Shown: piece by piece, positions 16,360 through 28,031 of the stretch
How the letters are laid out: each line of letters opens with the position of its first letter
Numbering within the stretch: position 1 is the stretch's first letter
NCBI RefSeq assembly: GCF_030689685.1
Contig: NZ_JAUYEY010000052.1
Span: 1-64,000, forward strand
Source: Polaromonas sp.
GTDB lineage: Bacteria > Pseudomonadota > Gammaproteobacteria > Burkholderiales > Burkholderiaceae_C
DNA length: 64,000 bases
Reading direction: 5' to 3'
Program-made: the position numbers and the translations under genes
Notes under the pieces: generated by a model
Database searches by the model: none
Seen by the model: only the letters and a program-made list of their open reading frames with translations
What the model was told of the DNA's origin: nothing

Positions 16360-17636
16360 CTGCGTGGGGCGTTCGGGTACATATAGTCGCGGCGGAAGGG
16401 GTAGTGGGCTCGGGCACCCCTGTTTTTTTCGTCCTGCACCGTGTTGCACGGTCGGCTTGCAAGAATCTGATGCAGCGACAGCCACCCCTGTTCAAAACTC
16501 ATGGCACTACCGGCCAGGTACAGGCGGTAGGCGCGCAAGGTTTTTTCGGCCCGTTCGCTGTTGCCATCTGCGGCCAGCACCTGCCGTGCTTCGTCAAGCC
16601 GGGCCTCCAGCGCATCTGACCAGTCCCACAAAGTGCGGGCGTAGTGCGGACGCAGGTTTTCGGTATCGAGCATTTCCAGCCCGCTGCGTGCCATGTGGGT
16701 CAGTACCTCGCCCGCATGCAGCAATTGCCCGCCCGGAAAAATGTACTTTTCGATGAAATCACCCATGCCGGCGCCCAACTGATCAGTGTCTGGCCCGCCC
16801 GCCGTGATGCCGTGGTTCATGACCAGCCCGCCCGGCACCAGCAGCCGCATGATCTTGCTGAAATACGCCGGCATCTGGGCTCGGCCCACATGTTCAAACA
16901 TGCCGACCGAGGAAATCTTGTCGAAGGGTTGGTCTTCATCCAGATGGCGGTAGTCACGCAACTCCACGCGCACCCGGCCCTGCAGGCCTTTGGCGGCAAT
17001 CAGCGCCTGCACATGGGCATGCTGGTTTTTTGACAGCGTGATGCCGGTGGCGTCCACGCCGTAATGTTCGGCGGCCCACAGCAGCAGCCCGCCCCAGCCC
17101 GCGCCTATGTCAAGGAATCGCTCGCCCGGCTGCAGCATCAGCTTGCGGCAGATGTGGTCGAGCTTGGCTTGCTGCGCCAGCGCCAGCGTCATGGACTCAT
17201 CGCGGTAATAGGCGCAGGAGTAGACGCGGTGCGGGTCCAACCACAGCGCATAAAAATCATCGGACACGTCGTAGTGGAACTGAATCTGCTCAGCATCTTT
17301 TTCGGGCGTGTGCATCCTGAGTGATCGCATCTGGCGCTGCAAACCGGTCCACCAGCCGACGTCGCTGTGTACCGGGTTGGCTGGCAGCAGGCTGGCCGCC
17401 ACCGCCATCACGTCGCGCATGCGGCCTTCGATGTGCAGCTTGCCTTCGACAAATTCTTCGGCGAGTGCGCCGATTTGGCCGGCGCGCATGCGGGTCAGGC
17501 TGGACCAGTGTGAAAACGACATTTTCACCGGCGCATCTGGCGCGCCCAGCAACGGGCCTTCAGGCAACTGCAGGGACGCCAGCGCTGGCAGGTCTACAAG
17601 CAGGGACTCAAGCTGTGGAACGAGATGCCGGATCAT
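16356..17636 (-). CDS. cfa: Cyclopropane-fatty-acyl-phospholipid synthase family methyltransferase
   Basis: 426 residues. An N-terminal lipid-binding region is followed by a SAM methyltransferase domain: FHYDVSDDFYALWLD, LDIGAGWGGLLLWAAEHYG (SAM loop, about 174-193), GITLSKNQ and MFEHVG, then GMGDFIEKYIFPGG. The enzyme adds a methylene group from SAM to unsaturated acyl chains in membrane lipids. The C-terminal tail after EQGWLSLHQ (about 40 residues, RPCNTVQDEKNRG to PNAPRS) ends inside the solo repeat end, so the original stop may have been replaced. Confidence 0.88.
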   Translation of the reverse strand: MIRHLVPQLESLLVDLPALASLQLPEGPLLGAPDAPVKMSFSHWSSLTRMRAGQIGALAEEFVEGKLHIEGRMRDVMAVAASLLPANPVHSDVGWWTGLQRQMRSLRMHTPEKDAEQIQFHYDVSDDFYALWLDPHRVYSCAYYRDESMTLALAQQAKLDHICRKLMLQPGERFLDIGAGWGGLLLWAAEHYGVDATGITLSKNQHAHVQALIAAKGLQGRVRVELRDYRHLDEDQPFDKISSVGMFEHVGRAQMPAYFSKIMRLLVPGGLVMNHGITAGGPDTDQLGAGMGDFIEKYIFPGGQLLHAGEVLTHMARSGLEMLDTENLRPHYARTLWDWSDALEARLDEARQVLAADGNSERAEKTLRAYRLYLAGSAMSFEQGWLSLHQILASRPCNTVQDEKNRGARAHYPFRRDYMYPNAPRS

Positions 17637-17770
17637 GGGCTAACTCCTGTTCAATGTTTTGGTCGGTATCGCCTTGAAAGTCTAGTCCTTACGCGCTAAT
17701 TTGTCAGGCCACCCGTCGGTTGCCAGGTGTCACCGGTCCAGCTTCCGGCGGCGCCGCGCCGGTCGGGTTT

Positions 17771-18586
17771 TCAAATGCCAAGCAGCGCCAGCTCGGCCTC
17801 GTCAAACCCTGCCGCCCGGCGCGCGTCCAGGTTAAACGGCCCCTTGAGCCGGGGTGCGCCGTAGGCTGCGGCCAGTTTGGAATACGTACGGATCGGGTCT
17901 AGCCCGCGTTCGCTGCACAGGTGGCGGTACCAATGGTTGCCGATGGCGACATGGCCGATTTCATCGCGCAGGATGATGTCGAGGATGCCGACTGCCGCCA
18001 GCGCATCGGGCGTTGCTACCTTGCGCAGCTTGGCCTGCATGGCCGGCGTGGCGTCCAGGCCGCGCGCCTCCAGCGTGCGCGGTACCAGCGCCATGCGCGC
18101 CAGCACGTCGCCAGCGGTTTTGTGGGTCATGTCCCAGAGGCCGGTGTGCGCAGGAAAGTCGCCGTAGTCATAACCCATGGCCTGCAATTGCGTGCGCAGC
18201 AGGCTGAAGTGTTGCGCCTCTTCGGTCGCCACGCGCAGCCAGTCCAGGTAGTAGTCCCGCGGCATGCCGTCAAAACGCCAGGCCGCGTCCAGCGCGAGGT
18301 TGATCGCGTTGAACTCGATGTGGGTCACCGCATGTATCAGGGCGGCCAGACCCGCCGGGGTGTACGCAGAGCGTTTGGGCACGTCCAGGTGGGAGCGCAG
18401 TTCCGGCCGCGCTGGGCAACCGGGCAGGCCAGCAGGCGCAGCGATATGAAGCTGATTTGCTATCGAAAGCGTAGCTGCGTGCGCATACAGGGTATGGGCT
18501 AGCAGCACTTTTTGCTGTGGATCCGGTTGCAGCAGTGCCGCCAGGGCCTGCTGGCGCAGTTCGGGTGATGGACTGGGCAGGGTCAT
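17771..18586 (-). CDS. DUF455 ferritin-like protein
   Basis: 271 residues. The ferritin-like four-helix core carries E and H metal ligands in THIEFNAINLALDAAW, RVATEEAQHFSLL and LRDEIGHVAIGNHWY. DUF455 proteins are thought to be di-iron proteins; some are compared with MiaE, the tRNA hydroxylase, but the reaction here is not established. Residues 28-45 (LLAHTLYAHAATLSIANQ) are encoded by a dispersed AGCTA/ATAGC repeat. The start at 18586 is chosen over 18637, as upstream residues look non-native. Confidence 0.8.
   Translation of the reverse strand: MTLPSPSPELRQQALAALLQPDPQQKVLLAHTLYAHAATLSIANQLHIAAPAGLPGCPARPELRSHLDVPKRSAYTPAGLAALIHAVTHIEFNAINLALDAAWRFDGMPRDYYLDWLRVATEEAQHFSLLRTQLQAMGYDYGDFPAHTGLWDMTHKTAGDVLARMALVPRTLEARGLDATPAMQAKLRKVATPDALAAVGILDIILRDEIGHVAIGNHWYRHLCSERGLDPIRTYSKLAAAYGAPRLKGPFNLDARRAAGFDEAELALLGI
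18451..18505. repeat. Dispersed AGCTA/ATAGC repeat inside the DUF455 gene
   Basis: On the minus strand: CTAGCCCATACCCTG, a short centre, then GCAGCTACGCTTTCGATAGC. In frame with the gene. Confidence 0.6.
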
Positions 18587-18663
18587 GTCTGGATTGTCCG
18601 CCAAAGACGGGGGCCTCTTTACAATGGACCGATCCAAAGATAAGGCAACACAGAGGAAATACG

Positions 18664-19188
18664 ATGGCGATTTACCAACTCGATGAACTGGCCCCGAAGA
18701 TGCATGAGACGGCCTGGGTGGCCGACAGCGCGCAGGTGATTGGCGATGTGGAACTGGCCGAAGGTGTGAGCGTCTGGTTCGGAACCGTGATACGCGGCGA
18801 CTCCGGGACCCTGCGCATTGGCCGTGGCTCCAATATTCAGGACGCTTGCGTGCTGCATGCCGACCTCGGTGTGCCTCTGACGATTGGCGAAAACGTCTCT
18901 GTCGGCCACCAGGTCATGCTGCACGGCTGCACCATCGGCGACGGCTCGCTGATCGGTATTGGTGCAGTGGTGCTCAACAACGCGAAGATCGGCAAAAACT
19001 GTTTGGTCGGTGCGGGCTCGCTGGTGACCGAGGGCAAGGAGTTCCCCGACGGCTCCATGATCCTGGGCAGCCCGGCCAAGGTGGTGCGCCAGTTGTCCCC
19101 GGAGCAGATCGAGGGTTTAAAAATGATCGCCCATCACTATCTGGAGAATGCCAGCCGCTACAAGGCGGGATTCAAGAAGATCGCCTGA
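18664..19188 (+). CDS. Gamma-class carbonic anhydrase family protein
   Basis: 174 residues forming a left-handed beta-helix of hexapeptide repeats. The three zinc-type His ligands are at H65 (VLHADLG), H82 (VGHQVM) and H87 (LHGCT). The YrdA/PaaY subgroup has this short form without the acidic loop of active Cam, so activity as a carbonic anhydrase is uncertain. A GAGG site precedes ATG 18664. It is divergent from the DUF455 gene. Confidence 0.88.
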   Translation: MAIYQLDELAPKMHETAWVADSAQVIGDVELAEGVSVWFGTVIRGDSGTLRIGRGSNIQDACVLHADLGVPLTIGENVSVGHQVMLHGCTIGDGSLIGIGAVVLNNAKIGKNCLVGAGSLVTEGKEFPDGSMILGSPAKVVRQLSPEQIEGLKMIAHHYLENASRYKAGFKKIA

Positions 19189-19237
19189 GCACCCACATGA
19201 CCACTCCCAACACCCGACCGTCGCAAACCACCTACAA

Positions 19238-19413
19238 GCCAGCCGGGGCCGCGGGTCCGGCTTTGCCGGCCCGCAGGCGCAGCGCCCCCGAGGAGCTGGA
19301 GCCTGCGGCTCCAAACCTGGCTGCCCAGGTTTGGACGGGCGACAGAAGCGAAGCCTCTGGCGAGCGGCGGCCTGCAAGGCCTCGCGCAGTACACGAAGTG
19401 ACAAGCGTGGGGG
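19238..19413. repeat. GC-rich dispersed repeat, long copy upstream of hslO
   Basis: About 175 bp: the GCCGGCCCGCAGGCGCAGC core, a CTGGAGCCTGCGGCTCCA hairpin, a GACAGAAGCGAAGCCTC stretch and an ACTTCGTGT-complement edge ending CGTGGGGG five bases before the hslO ATG. The region between the carbonic anhydrase gene and hslO holds nothing else. Confidence 0.75.
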
Positions 19414-19417
19414 CCTA

Positions 19418-20389
19418 ATGTCCTCTGAATTGCATAAATTTATTTTCGACGGCCTGCCGGTGCGCGGCATGCTGGTGCGCCTGACCGACGCCTGGCAGGA
19501 AATCCTCAAGCGCCGCGAGGCCGGCGGCGGCTACCCGCCCGCAGTCCTGCAACTGCTGGGCGAAATGACAGCGGCCGGCGCGCTGATGCAGAGCAGTATC
19601 AGCTTCAATGGCGCGCTGGTGCTGCAGATCTTTGGCGACGGGCCGGTCAAGCTGGCCGTGGTCGAGGTGCAGCCCGACCTGAGCCTGCGCGCGACCGCAA
19701 CGGTGACCGGCGAGGTACTGCCCGGCGACACCTTGAGCCGTCTCGTCAACGTCAACAACCAGGGGCGCTGTGCCATCACGCTGGACCCGAAAGACAAGCT
19801 GCCGGGCCGCCAGCCCTACCAGGGCGTGGTGCCGCTGTTCGGCGATCAGCACGAAAAGATCGAAAATCTGGCCGAGGTGCTGGAGCACTACATGCTGCAA
19901 AGCGAGCAGCTCGACACCAAACTGATCCTGGCCGCCGACGGCCAGGTGGCGGCGGGCCTGCTGATCCAGCGCCTGCCGGTCAAGGGCGAGGGCAACCTGG
20001 AAAGCCAGCGCGACCGCGACGCCGACGAGGACCAGATTGGCCGCAACGAGGACTACAAGCGCATTGCCATGCTGGCCGGCACACTCAAGCGCGAGGAGTT
20101 GCTGGCCCTGGACGCCGACACGCTGCTGCATCGCCTGTTCTGGGAAGAAAAAGTCACGCGCTTTGTGCCCAGCACGCCGGTCTTTGCCTGCAGTTGTTCG
20201 CAGGAGCGCGTCAGCAGCATGCTGCGCAGCCTGGGCACGGACGAGGTCGAGGGCATCATCGCCGAGCAGGGACGCATCGATGTGGGTTGCGAGTTCTGCG
20301 GCGCACAGTACGGCTTTGACCCGGTCGATGCCGCGCAGATCTTCACCAACCCGGCAGGGCAGTTGCCACCGGCGCCGACGGTGCAGTGA
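19418..20389 (+). CDS. hslO: Redox-regulated chaperone Hsp33
   Basis: 323 residues. The C-terminal zinc switch is complete: C258-x-C260 (ACSCSQ) and C291-x2-C294 (CEFC). The N-terminal folded domain has GGGYPPAVLQLLGEMTAA and GYQ-type family blocks. Under oxidative unfolding Hsp33 releases zinc, forms disulfides and holds client proteins. No ribosome-binding site lies between the repeat edge and ATG except the GGGGG of the repeat itself, so the repeat may contribute to initiation. Confidence 0.92.
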   Translation: MSSELHKFIFDGLPVRGMLVRLTDAWQEILKRREAGGGYPPAVLQLLGEMTAAGALMQSSISFNGALVLQIFGDGPVKLAVVEVQPDLSLRATATVTGEVLPGDTLSRLVNVNNQGRCAITLDPKDKLPGRQPYQGVVPLFGDQHEKIENLAEVLEHYMLQSEQLDTKLILAADGQVAAGLLIQRLPVKGEGNLESQRDRDADEDQIGRNEDYKRIAMLAGTLKREELLALDADTLLHRLFWEEKVTRFVPSTPVFACSCSQERVSSMLRSLGTDEVEGIIAEQGRIDVGCEFCGAQYGFDPVDAAQIFTNPAGQLPPAPTVQ

Positions 20390-20902
20390 TCAGGGCGTCA
20401 CAGTCCGCGCGGCCAGCAGGTCACTGAGCAGGCGGCGCTCGCATTGCGGGTCGCTGCAGTTGTCGCAGGCCCAGATCCAGCGCGCACGGCTGGCATTTCC
20501 CTCCGCCGCCATGCCGGCGCCGGGCAGCCAGGCCGGCAGCGCAGACAAAGCGCTGCGCAGCCGCTCAGCGCCTTGGCCGTACACCACTTGGTAGTTGACA
20601 CCGGATTCCGCCAATGTGTCGCGCAGCGCGCGGTCAACGGCTTGCTGCACGTCCGCTGAAGCGGGAGGCACCGGAAGATCCAGACCCATCAGCAGCGTCG
20701 TGCGCGCAGACGGGTGTTGACGGTGAAGGGGCAGCGCCGGGTTGTCGTCAATGGTGAACAAAGGGGAGGGGTGTTCGCCACCCGACAAAGCTTTTGCCAG
20801 CTCTACGGTCAGTTGTGTCTTGCCGGTGCCTGGCGCGCCCAGCAGGCGGATGCGTACCGGCGTGGCTGCCCCATTTTTCAATGAAATAGGCCTCCAGCCC
20901 AT
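20390..20902 (-). CDS. Small P-loop ATP-binding protein, function unknown
   Basis: 170 residues with Walker A LLGAPGTGKTQLT near 20-32 and a likely Walker B or switch region TLLMGLDLPVP. A C-terminal cluster CDNCSDPQCERR suggests a metal site. This resembles small adenylate-kinase-like or AAA-type proteins, but no named family is recognised. The first 11 residues (MGWRPISLKNG) come from a dispersed repeat, so the native start could differ. It is convergent with hslO, with one base between the stops. Confidence 0.65.
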   Translation of the reverse strand: MGWRPISLKNGAATPVRIRLLGAPGTGKTQLTVELAKALSGGEHPSPLFTIDDNPALPLHRQHPSARTTLLMGLDLPVPPASADVQQAVDRALRDTLAESGVNYQVVYGQGAERLRSALSALPAWLPGAGMAAEGNASRARWIWACDNCSDPQCERRLLSDLLAARTVTP

Positions 20903-20937
20903 AGCAGGTGGACGTAAACAGCTATCAAAACCATAGT
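20881..20937. repeat. Dispersed AGCTA/ATAGC repeat at the 5' end of the P-loop gene
   Basis: GGCCTCCAGCCCATAGCAGG, then ACAGCTATCAAAACCATAG. It contains the ATG assigned to the P-loop gene. Confidence 0.75.
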
Positions 20938-20975
20938 GAGGTCAACTGCATCCAAAGGGCGCAGCCGGCGCGGGA

Positions 20976-21251
20976 TCAGGGGGTGATCTGCACAAAAATT
21001 TCATTGGGCTTGACCATGCCCAGCTCCTCGCGCGCTTTTTCCTCGACCATCTCCAGGCCTTCGCGCAGGTCCTTGACCTCGGCCGAGAGACGCGCATTGG
21101 CGGCTTCGGCCTTGGCGTTCAAGGCCGCCTGCTCGCTGAGCCGGCGCTGCATCTCGTTGACGCTGGGAAGGCTGCCCCGGCCTATCCAGAGTTGTGCATG
21201 CACGATGACGAGCAGCACAATCAGGAGGACGGGGACGACGCGCGAGCCCAT
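20976..21251 (-). CDS. ftsB: Cell division protein FtsB
   Basis: 91 residues: a single membrane segment (VVPVLLIVLLVIVHAQLW, about 5-22), a coiled coil (about 30-75, MQRRLSEQAALNAKAEAANA and following) and the EELGMVKPNEIFVQI end typical of DivIC/FtsB. It bridges FtsQ and FtsL in the divisome. The position directly downstream of eno is the standard gammaproteobacterial and betaproteobacterial arrangement. Confidence 0.9.
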   Translation of the reverse strand: MGSRVVPVLLIVLLVIVHAQLWIGRGSLPSVNEMQRRLSEQAALNAKAEAANARLSAEVKDLREGLEMVEEKAREELGMVKPNEIFVQITP

Positions 21252-21275
21252 TGCCTATGCTTGTGGATGTTTCGC

Positions 21276-21352
21276 CGCCGGGCCGTCCCAAGGCGAAACG
21301 CGGCCTCCTCGGGGGGCAGCGAACGACACGAAGTGCGCGAGCGTGGGGGTCA
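21276..21352. repeat. GC-rich dispersed repeat between eno and ftsB
   Basis: On the minus strand it begins CCCCCACGCTCGCGCACTTC two to three bases after the eno stop. It would sit in the eno-ftsB transcript. Confidence 0.75.
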
Positions 21353-21353
21353 T

Positions 21354-22640
<1,287 letters not shown>

Positions 22641-22675
22641 TTATGTGATCTCTCTTTAATTTGAATCTTCTTTTC

Positions 22676-22735
22676 ACTCCCTCCCCGAGCGGGGAGGGAC
22701 GGGGAGGGGCGAATTTGGCCACCCCAAAGGGAGGG
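22676..22735. repeat. GGGAGAGGG-type repeat between DUF1330 and eno
   Basis: CACTCCCTCCCCGAGCGGGG and GGGACGGGGAGGGG form a hairpin, followed by CCAAAGGGAGGG. It is related to the copies at 51445, 54151 and 60171. Confidence 0.55.
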
Positions 22736-22737
22736 CG

Positions 22738-23034
22738 TCAGCCCATCCCTTCGACCAGCACCATATTGAAAAACTCGGTGGTGCCTGCACGTTTGGCGCG
22801 CGCGGCACGGTACATCTCGTCGTCGTAGAAGGTCTTGGCCTTGTCATAGCTGGGAAAGCGCAGCATCGCAACCCGCGCTGGCTGCCAGTTACCTTCCAGC
22901 GCCTCAAACTTGCCGCCACGCACAAGGTATTCACCGCCGGCGGCCGCCACTGCAGCGGGCGCAGCCGCCATGTACTGCTTGTACTGCTCGGGGTCGGTGA
23001 TCTTCATGTCGACGATGATGTAGGCGGGTGTCAT
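22738..23034 (-). CDS. DUF1330 family protein
   Basis: 98 residues of the dimeric alpha-beta barrel type: AYIIVDMKITDPEQYKQY, GGEYLVRGGKFEALEG, RVAMLRFPSYDKAKTFYDD. The family has a ferredoxin-like fold and no assigned reaction. The start at MTPAYI (23034) matches the family. It lies between kdsA and eno and is probably co-transcribed. Confidence 0.85.
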   Translation of the reverse strand: MTPAYIIVDMKITDPEQYKQYMAAAPAAVAAAGGEYLVRGGKFEALEGNWQPARVAMLRFPSYDKAKTFYDDEMYRAARAKRAGTTEFFNMVLVEGMG

Positions 23035-23070
23035 GGGTCGTCCCTGCATGTTGGTGGTTGCAGGCCGGGT

Positions 23071-23927
23071 TCAGGCCTGGAAGTTGTCTTCGAGGTAGCC
23101 GTTTTTCTTGGTCACGCGGTCGAGCTCGAGCAGCGTTTCCAGCAAGGCCTTCATGTGTTTGAGCGGCACGGCGTTGGGGCCGTCGCTCATGGCATTGGCC
23201 GGGTCCGGATGGGTCTCCATGAAGAGGCCGGCAATGCCGACCGCGACCGCCGCGCGGGCCAGCACCGGTACCATCTCGCGCATGCCGCCGCTGCTGGTAC
23301 CGTTGCCGCCTGGCAACTGCACAGAATGCGTGGCGTCAAACACCACCGGTGCGCCGGTCTCGCGCATGATGGCCAGGCTGCGCATGTCGGAGACCAGGTT
23401 GTTGTAGCCAAAACTCGCGCCGCGTTCGCAGGCCATGAAGCTGTCTTCATCGAGGCCTTTTTCACGCGCGGCGGCACGCGCTTTGGCTATGACGTTTTTC
23501 ATGTCGCCCGGCGCGAGGAACTGGCCCTTCTTGATGTTGACCGGCTTGCCCGATTGCGCCACCGCATGGATGAAGTCGGTCTGGCGGCACAAAAAGGCCG
23601 GTGTCTGCAACACGTCCACCACCGAGGCTACCGTGGTGATCTCGGCCTCGGAATGCACATCGGTCAGGATGGGCAGGCCCAGCTCGCGCTTGACCTTGGC
23701 CAGGATTTCCAGCCCCTTGTCCATGCCAGGGCCCCGAAAACTGGTGCCGCTCGAGCGATTGGCCTTGTCGTAGCTTGACTTGAAGATGAAAGGGATGCCC
23801 AGCGAGGCCGTGATTTCCTTGAGTGCGCCGGCGGTGTCCATCTGCAATTGCTCGGACTCGACGACGCAAGGGCCCGCAATCAGGAAGAAGGGCTGGTCTA
23901 GCCCGATTGTGAAATTGCAAAGTTTCA

Positions 23928-23928
<1 letters not shown>
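23071..23928 (-). CDS. kdsA: 3-deoxy-D-manno-octulosonate 8-phosphate synthase
   Basis: 285 residues. GPCVVESEQ near 19-27, [42 protein letters not shown] and [15 protein letters not shown] are the KDO8P synthase blocks. It condenses phosphoenolpyruvate with arabinose 5-phosphate in LPS inner-core synthesis. Its ATG overlaps the pyrG TGA by one base (TGATG), indicating coupled translation; this pairing with pyrG and eno is conserved. Confidence 0.95.
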
Positions 23929-25637
<1,709 letters not shown>

Positions 25638-25711
25638 TTATACGGGTGAGTCTGCGGCTGTCCCTGTCTTGCCGGCAAAGTCAGGGAAGAAACTGGGATA
25701 CATTGCGGAGC

Positions 25712-26971
25712 ATGACGAAGCAAGCAAACCATCAGGCCACAGTCGATGGCGGTGATCTGGCTGGCAAACACATTGTGCTGGGCCTGTCCGGAGGCATCGC
25801 CTGCTACAAGGCGGCCGAGTTGTGCCGCGCGTTGATCAAGGCCGAAGCCAGCGTGCAGGTGGTGATGACCCAAGCGGCCGAACAATTCATCACCGCTGTG
25901 ACCCTGCAGGCGCTCAGCGGCCGGCCGGTGTTCACCAGCCAGTGGGACAGCCGCCCGGCCGCTGGCATCGACAACAGCATGGCGCACATCAACCTGAGCC
26001 GCGAAGCCGATGCCATCCTGATCGCACCCTGCAGCGCCGACTTCATGGCCAAGCTGCTGCATGGCCGCGCCGACGATCTGCTGAGCCTGATGTGCCTGGC
26101 GCGACCGCTGGCCACGGTGCCGCTGCTGATTGCCCCGGCCATGAACCGCGAGATGTGGGCGCACCCGGCGACGCAGCGCAACATGGCGCAACTGTCGGCT
26201 GATGGTGCAACCATCCTGGGTGTGGGCTCGGGCTTTCAGGCCTGCGGTGAAACCGGCGACGGCCGCATGCTGGAGCCGCCCGAGCTGCTGGATGACATCA
26301 TCGCTTTCTTCCAGCCCAAGCTGCTGGTTGGCCAGAAGCTGCTGGTGACGGCCGGGCCGACCTACGAAGCGCTGGACCCGGTACGCGGTATCACCAACCT
26401 GTCGAGCGGAAAGATGGGCTTTGCCATCGCCCGCGCTGCCCACGAGGCGGGTGCAGAGGTCACGCTGGTCGCTGGGCCGGTGAGCCTGCCAACACCGCGC
26501 GGTGTCACGCGCATCGACGTGCGTTCAGCACAAAACATGCTTGAAGCCGTTATGCAGCAGGCGCCAGCAGCTACTGTTTTCATAGCAACGGCGGCTGTGG
26601 CCGACTGGCGCCCGGCCAGCAGCTCCGAGCGCAAGATCAAGAAAGACGGCTCGGGCCAGCCGCCGCAGCTGGCGTTTACCGAGAACACCGACATTCTGGC
26701 GACGGTGGCGCAATCGCCGCGTGCCCGGTCGGGCGAGTTGTTCTGCGTCGGTTTTGCCGCCGAAAGCCACGACCTGGAAGACAACGCGCAGGCCAAGCGC
26801 AAGCGCAAGGGCGTGCCGCTGCTGGTGGGCAATATCGGCCCAGCCACGTTTGGCCGTGACGACAATGCCCTGCTGCTGGTCGATGCCCAGGGCAGCCGCG
26901 AGCTGGCGCATGCTTCCAAGCTGTCGCTGGCCCGTCAATTGGTGGCGGATATTGCCGCCCGTTTGCCCTGA
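25712..26971 (+). CDS. coaBC: Bifunctional phosphopantothenoylcysteine decarboxylase/synthetase
   Basis: 419 residues. The CoaC flavoprotein half has KHIVLGLSGGIACYKAAEL, the catalytic His in MAHINLSR and APAMNREMW. The CoaB half has VTAGPTYEALDPVRGITNLSSGKMG and AAVADWRP, then ENTDIL. It makes 4'-phosphopantetheine from phosphopantothenate for coenzyme A. The segment before AAVADWRP (QQAPAATVFIA) falls on a dispersed repeat copy. It is followed by a frameshifted gene and dut in the same direction. Confidence 0.94.
   Translation: MTKQANHQATVDGGDLAGKHIVLGLSGGIACYKAAELCRALIKAEASVQVVMTQAAEQFITAVTLQALSGRPVFTSQWDSRPAAGIDNSMAHINLSREADAILIAPCSADFMAKLLHGRADDLLSLMCLARPLATVPLLIAPAMNREMWAHPATQRNMAQLSADGATILGVGSGFQACGETGDGRMLEPPELLDDIIAFFQPKLLVGQKLLVTAGPTYEALDPVRGITNLSSGKMGFAIARAAHEAGAEVTLVAGPVSLPTPRGVTRIDVRSAQNMLEAVMQQAPAATVFIATAAVADWRPASSSERKIKKDGSGQPPQLAFTENTDILATVAQSPRARSGELFCVGFAAESHDLEDNAQAKRKRKGVPLLVGNIGPATFGRDDNALLLVDAQGSRELAHASKLSLARQLVADIAARLP
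26541..26590. repeat. Possible dispersed AGCTA/ATAGC repeat inside coaBC
   Basis: Matches AGCCGTTATGCAGCAGGCG and then AGCAGCTACTGTTTTCATAGC. This is the weakest of the in-gene copies, because the encoded residues are also compatible with normal CoaB sequence. Confidence 0.4.
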
Positions 26972-26984
26972 AGCCCCATCCTCA

Positions 26985-27393
26985 ATGAACCGGATACCTG
27001 ACACCCCGCCGGACGGCGACTTCGCACGCTACGTCGAGCAACGGGGTTCCAAATCTGCTGCTGCGGCCCTGGCGCGCGAGTCCGGTGCGGTGGTCCCGTC
27101 TGGCAAGCTTGAGGGCAACGCGGCTGCGAGCGCCCCGCTTTCCCCCGGAGTCTGCGGAGATACCCAAGGGTCTGTCGGTCTGGTCCGTGGTGCGATGGGC
27201 GCTGCTGGCCTGGATCGCCCTTCACATCCTCGAAGTATTTTTCCTGCGCGCCGGCATGTTGAGCTTGCCCCTGTTCCTGCTGGTGGCTGGCTGGGTGCTG
27301 TACCGGTTCAAACAGCCCTCGCGCGGTGCGGCGGGCGATACCCTGCGCCGCCTGGCCGAGCGCGTCGTCAAAGAATTTAATCAACGGAAGTGA
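26985..27393 (+). pseudogene. Small membrane protein gene with an apparent frameshift
   Basis: ATG 26985 opens MNRIPDTPPDGDFARYVEQ, a start that continues as low-complexity Ala/Ser/Gly sequence. The conserved-looking remainder is in another frame: PPESAEIPKGLSVWSVVRWALLA, one or two membrane segments (WIALHILEVFFL and [14 protein letters not shown]) and the end [15 protein letters not shown] at 27393. The change of frame lies between about 27050 and 27150. Either the gene is broken, the sequence has an indel error, or the 102-residue frame starting at 27085 is the true gene. Function unknown; position between coaBC and dut. Confidence 0.55.
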
Positions 27394-27394
27394 C

Positions 27395-27841
27395 ATGAAA
27401 ATCGACGTCAGGATTCTCGACGACAGGCTGCGGGACAACTTGCCCGCCTATGCAACACCGGGAAGTGCCGGGCTCGACCTGCGCGCGTGCCTGGACGCAC
27501 CCCTGACCCTGCAGCCCAACGCCTGGCAACTGGTCCCGACAGGCATTGCCATCTATCTTCAGGACCCCGGCTATGCCGCCCTGATCCTGCCGCGCTCTGG
27601 CCTGGGGCACAAACACGGCATCGTGCTGGGCAACCTGGTCGGGCTGATTGACAGCGATTACCAGGGGCAGCTGATGGTGAGCGCCTGGAACCGCAGCGAT
27701 GTTGCCTTCACCATCGAACCGATGGAACGTATCGCGCAACTGGTGATTGTTCCGGTGATGCAAGCCGAGTTTAATGTGGTGGAAGCTTTTGCTGCCAGTG
27801 AGCGCGGCGAAGGCGGCTACGGCTCCACCGGCAAGGCCTGA
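27395..27841 (+). CDS. dut: dUTP diphosphatase
   Basis: 148 residues with all five dUTPase motifs: [39 protein letters not shown] and [11 protein letters not shown]. It removes dUTP and provides dUMP for thymidylate synthesis as a trimer. The ATG follows two bases after the TGA of the preceding frame, so it is translationally linked to the coaBC group. The 27842-28031 gap shows no further gene. Confidence 0.95.
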   Translation: MKIDVRILDDRLRDNLPAYATPGSAGLDLRACLDAPLTLQPNAWQLVPTGIAIYLQDPGYAALILPRSGLGHKHGIVLGNLVGLIDSDYQGQLMVSAWNRSDVAFTIEPMERIAQLVIVPVMQAEFNVVEAFAASERGEGGYGSTGKA

Positions 27842-28031
27842 GCGGCAGCCAGCGTCGGCGTTTTCCTACATCGTTGAAGAGCGGCTTCCCACGCCCGGAC
27901 AGCTTGGGTCCCCACCGCTACGCTTGGGCAACGGGCCTGTAATAAGACATGTCCTGAGCAAAGGGGGTGCTGTCCGTAGACAGACTTCCTTCAGCGGCTC
28001 TGGCAGTTTTTAATTTACAGGAGATTTTCTC

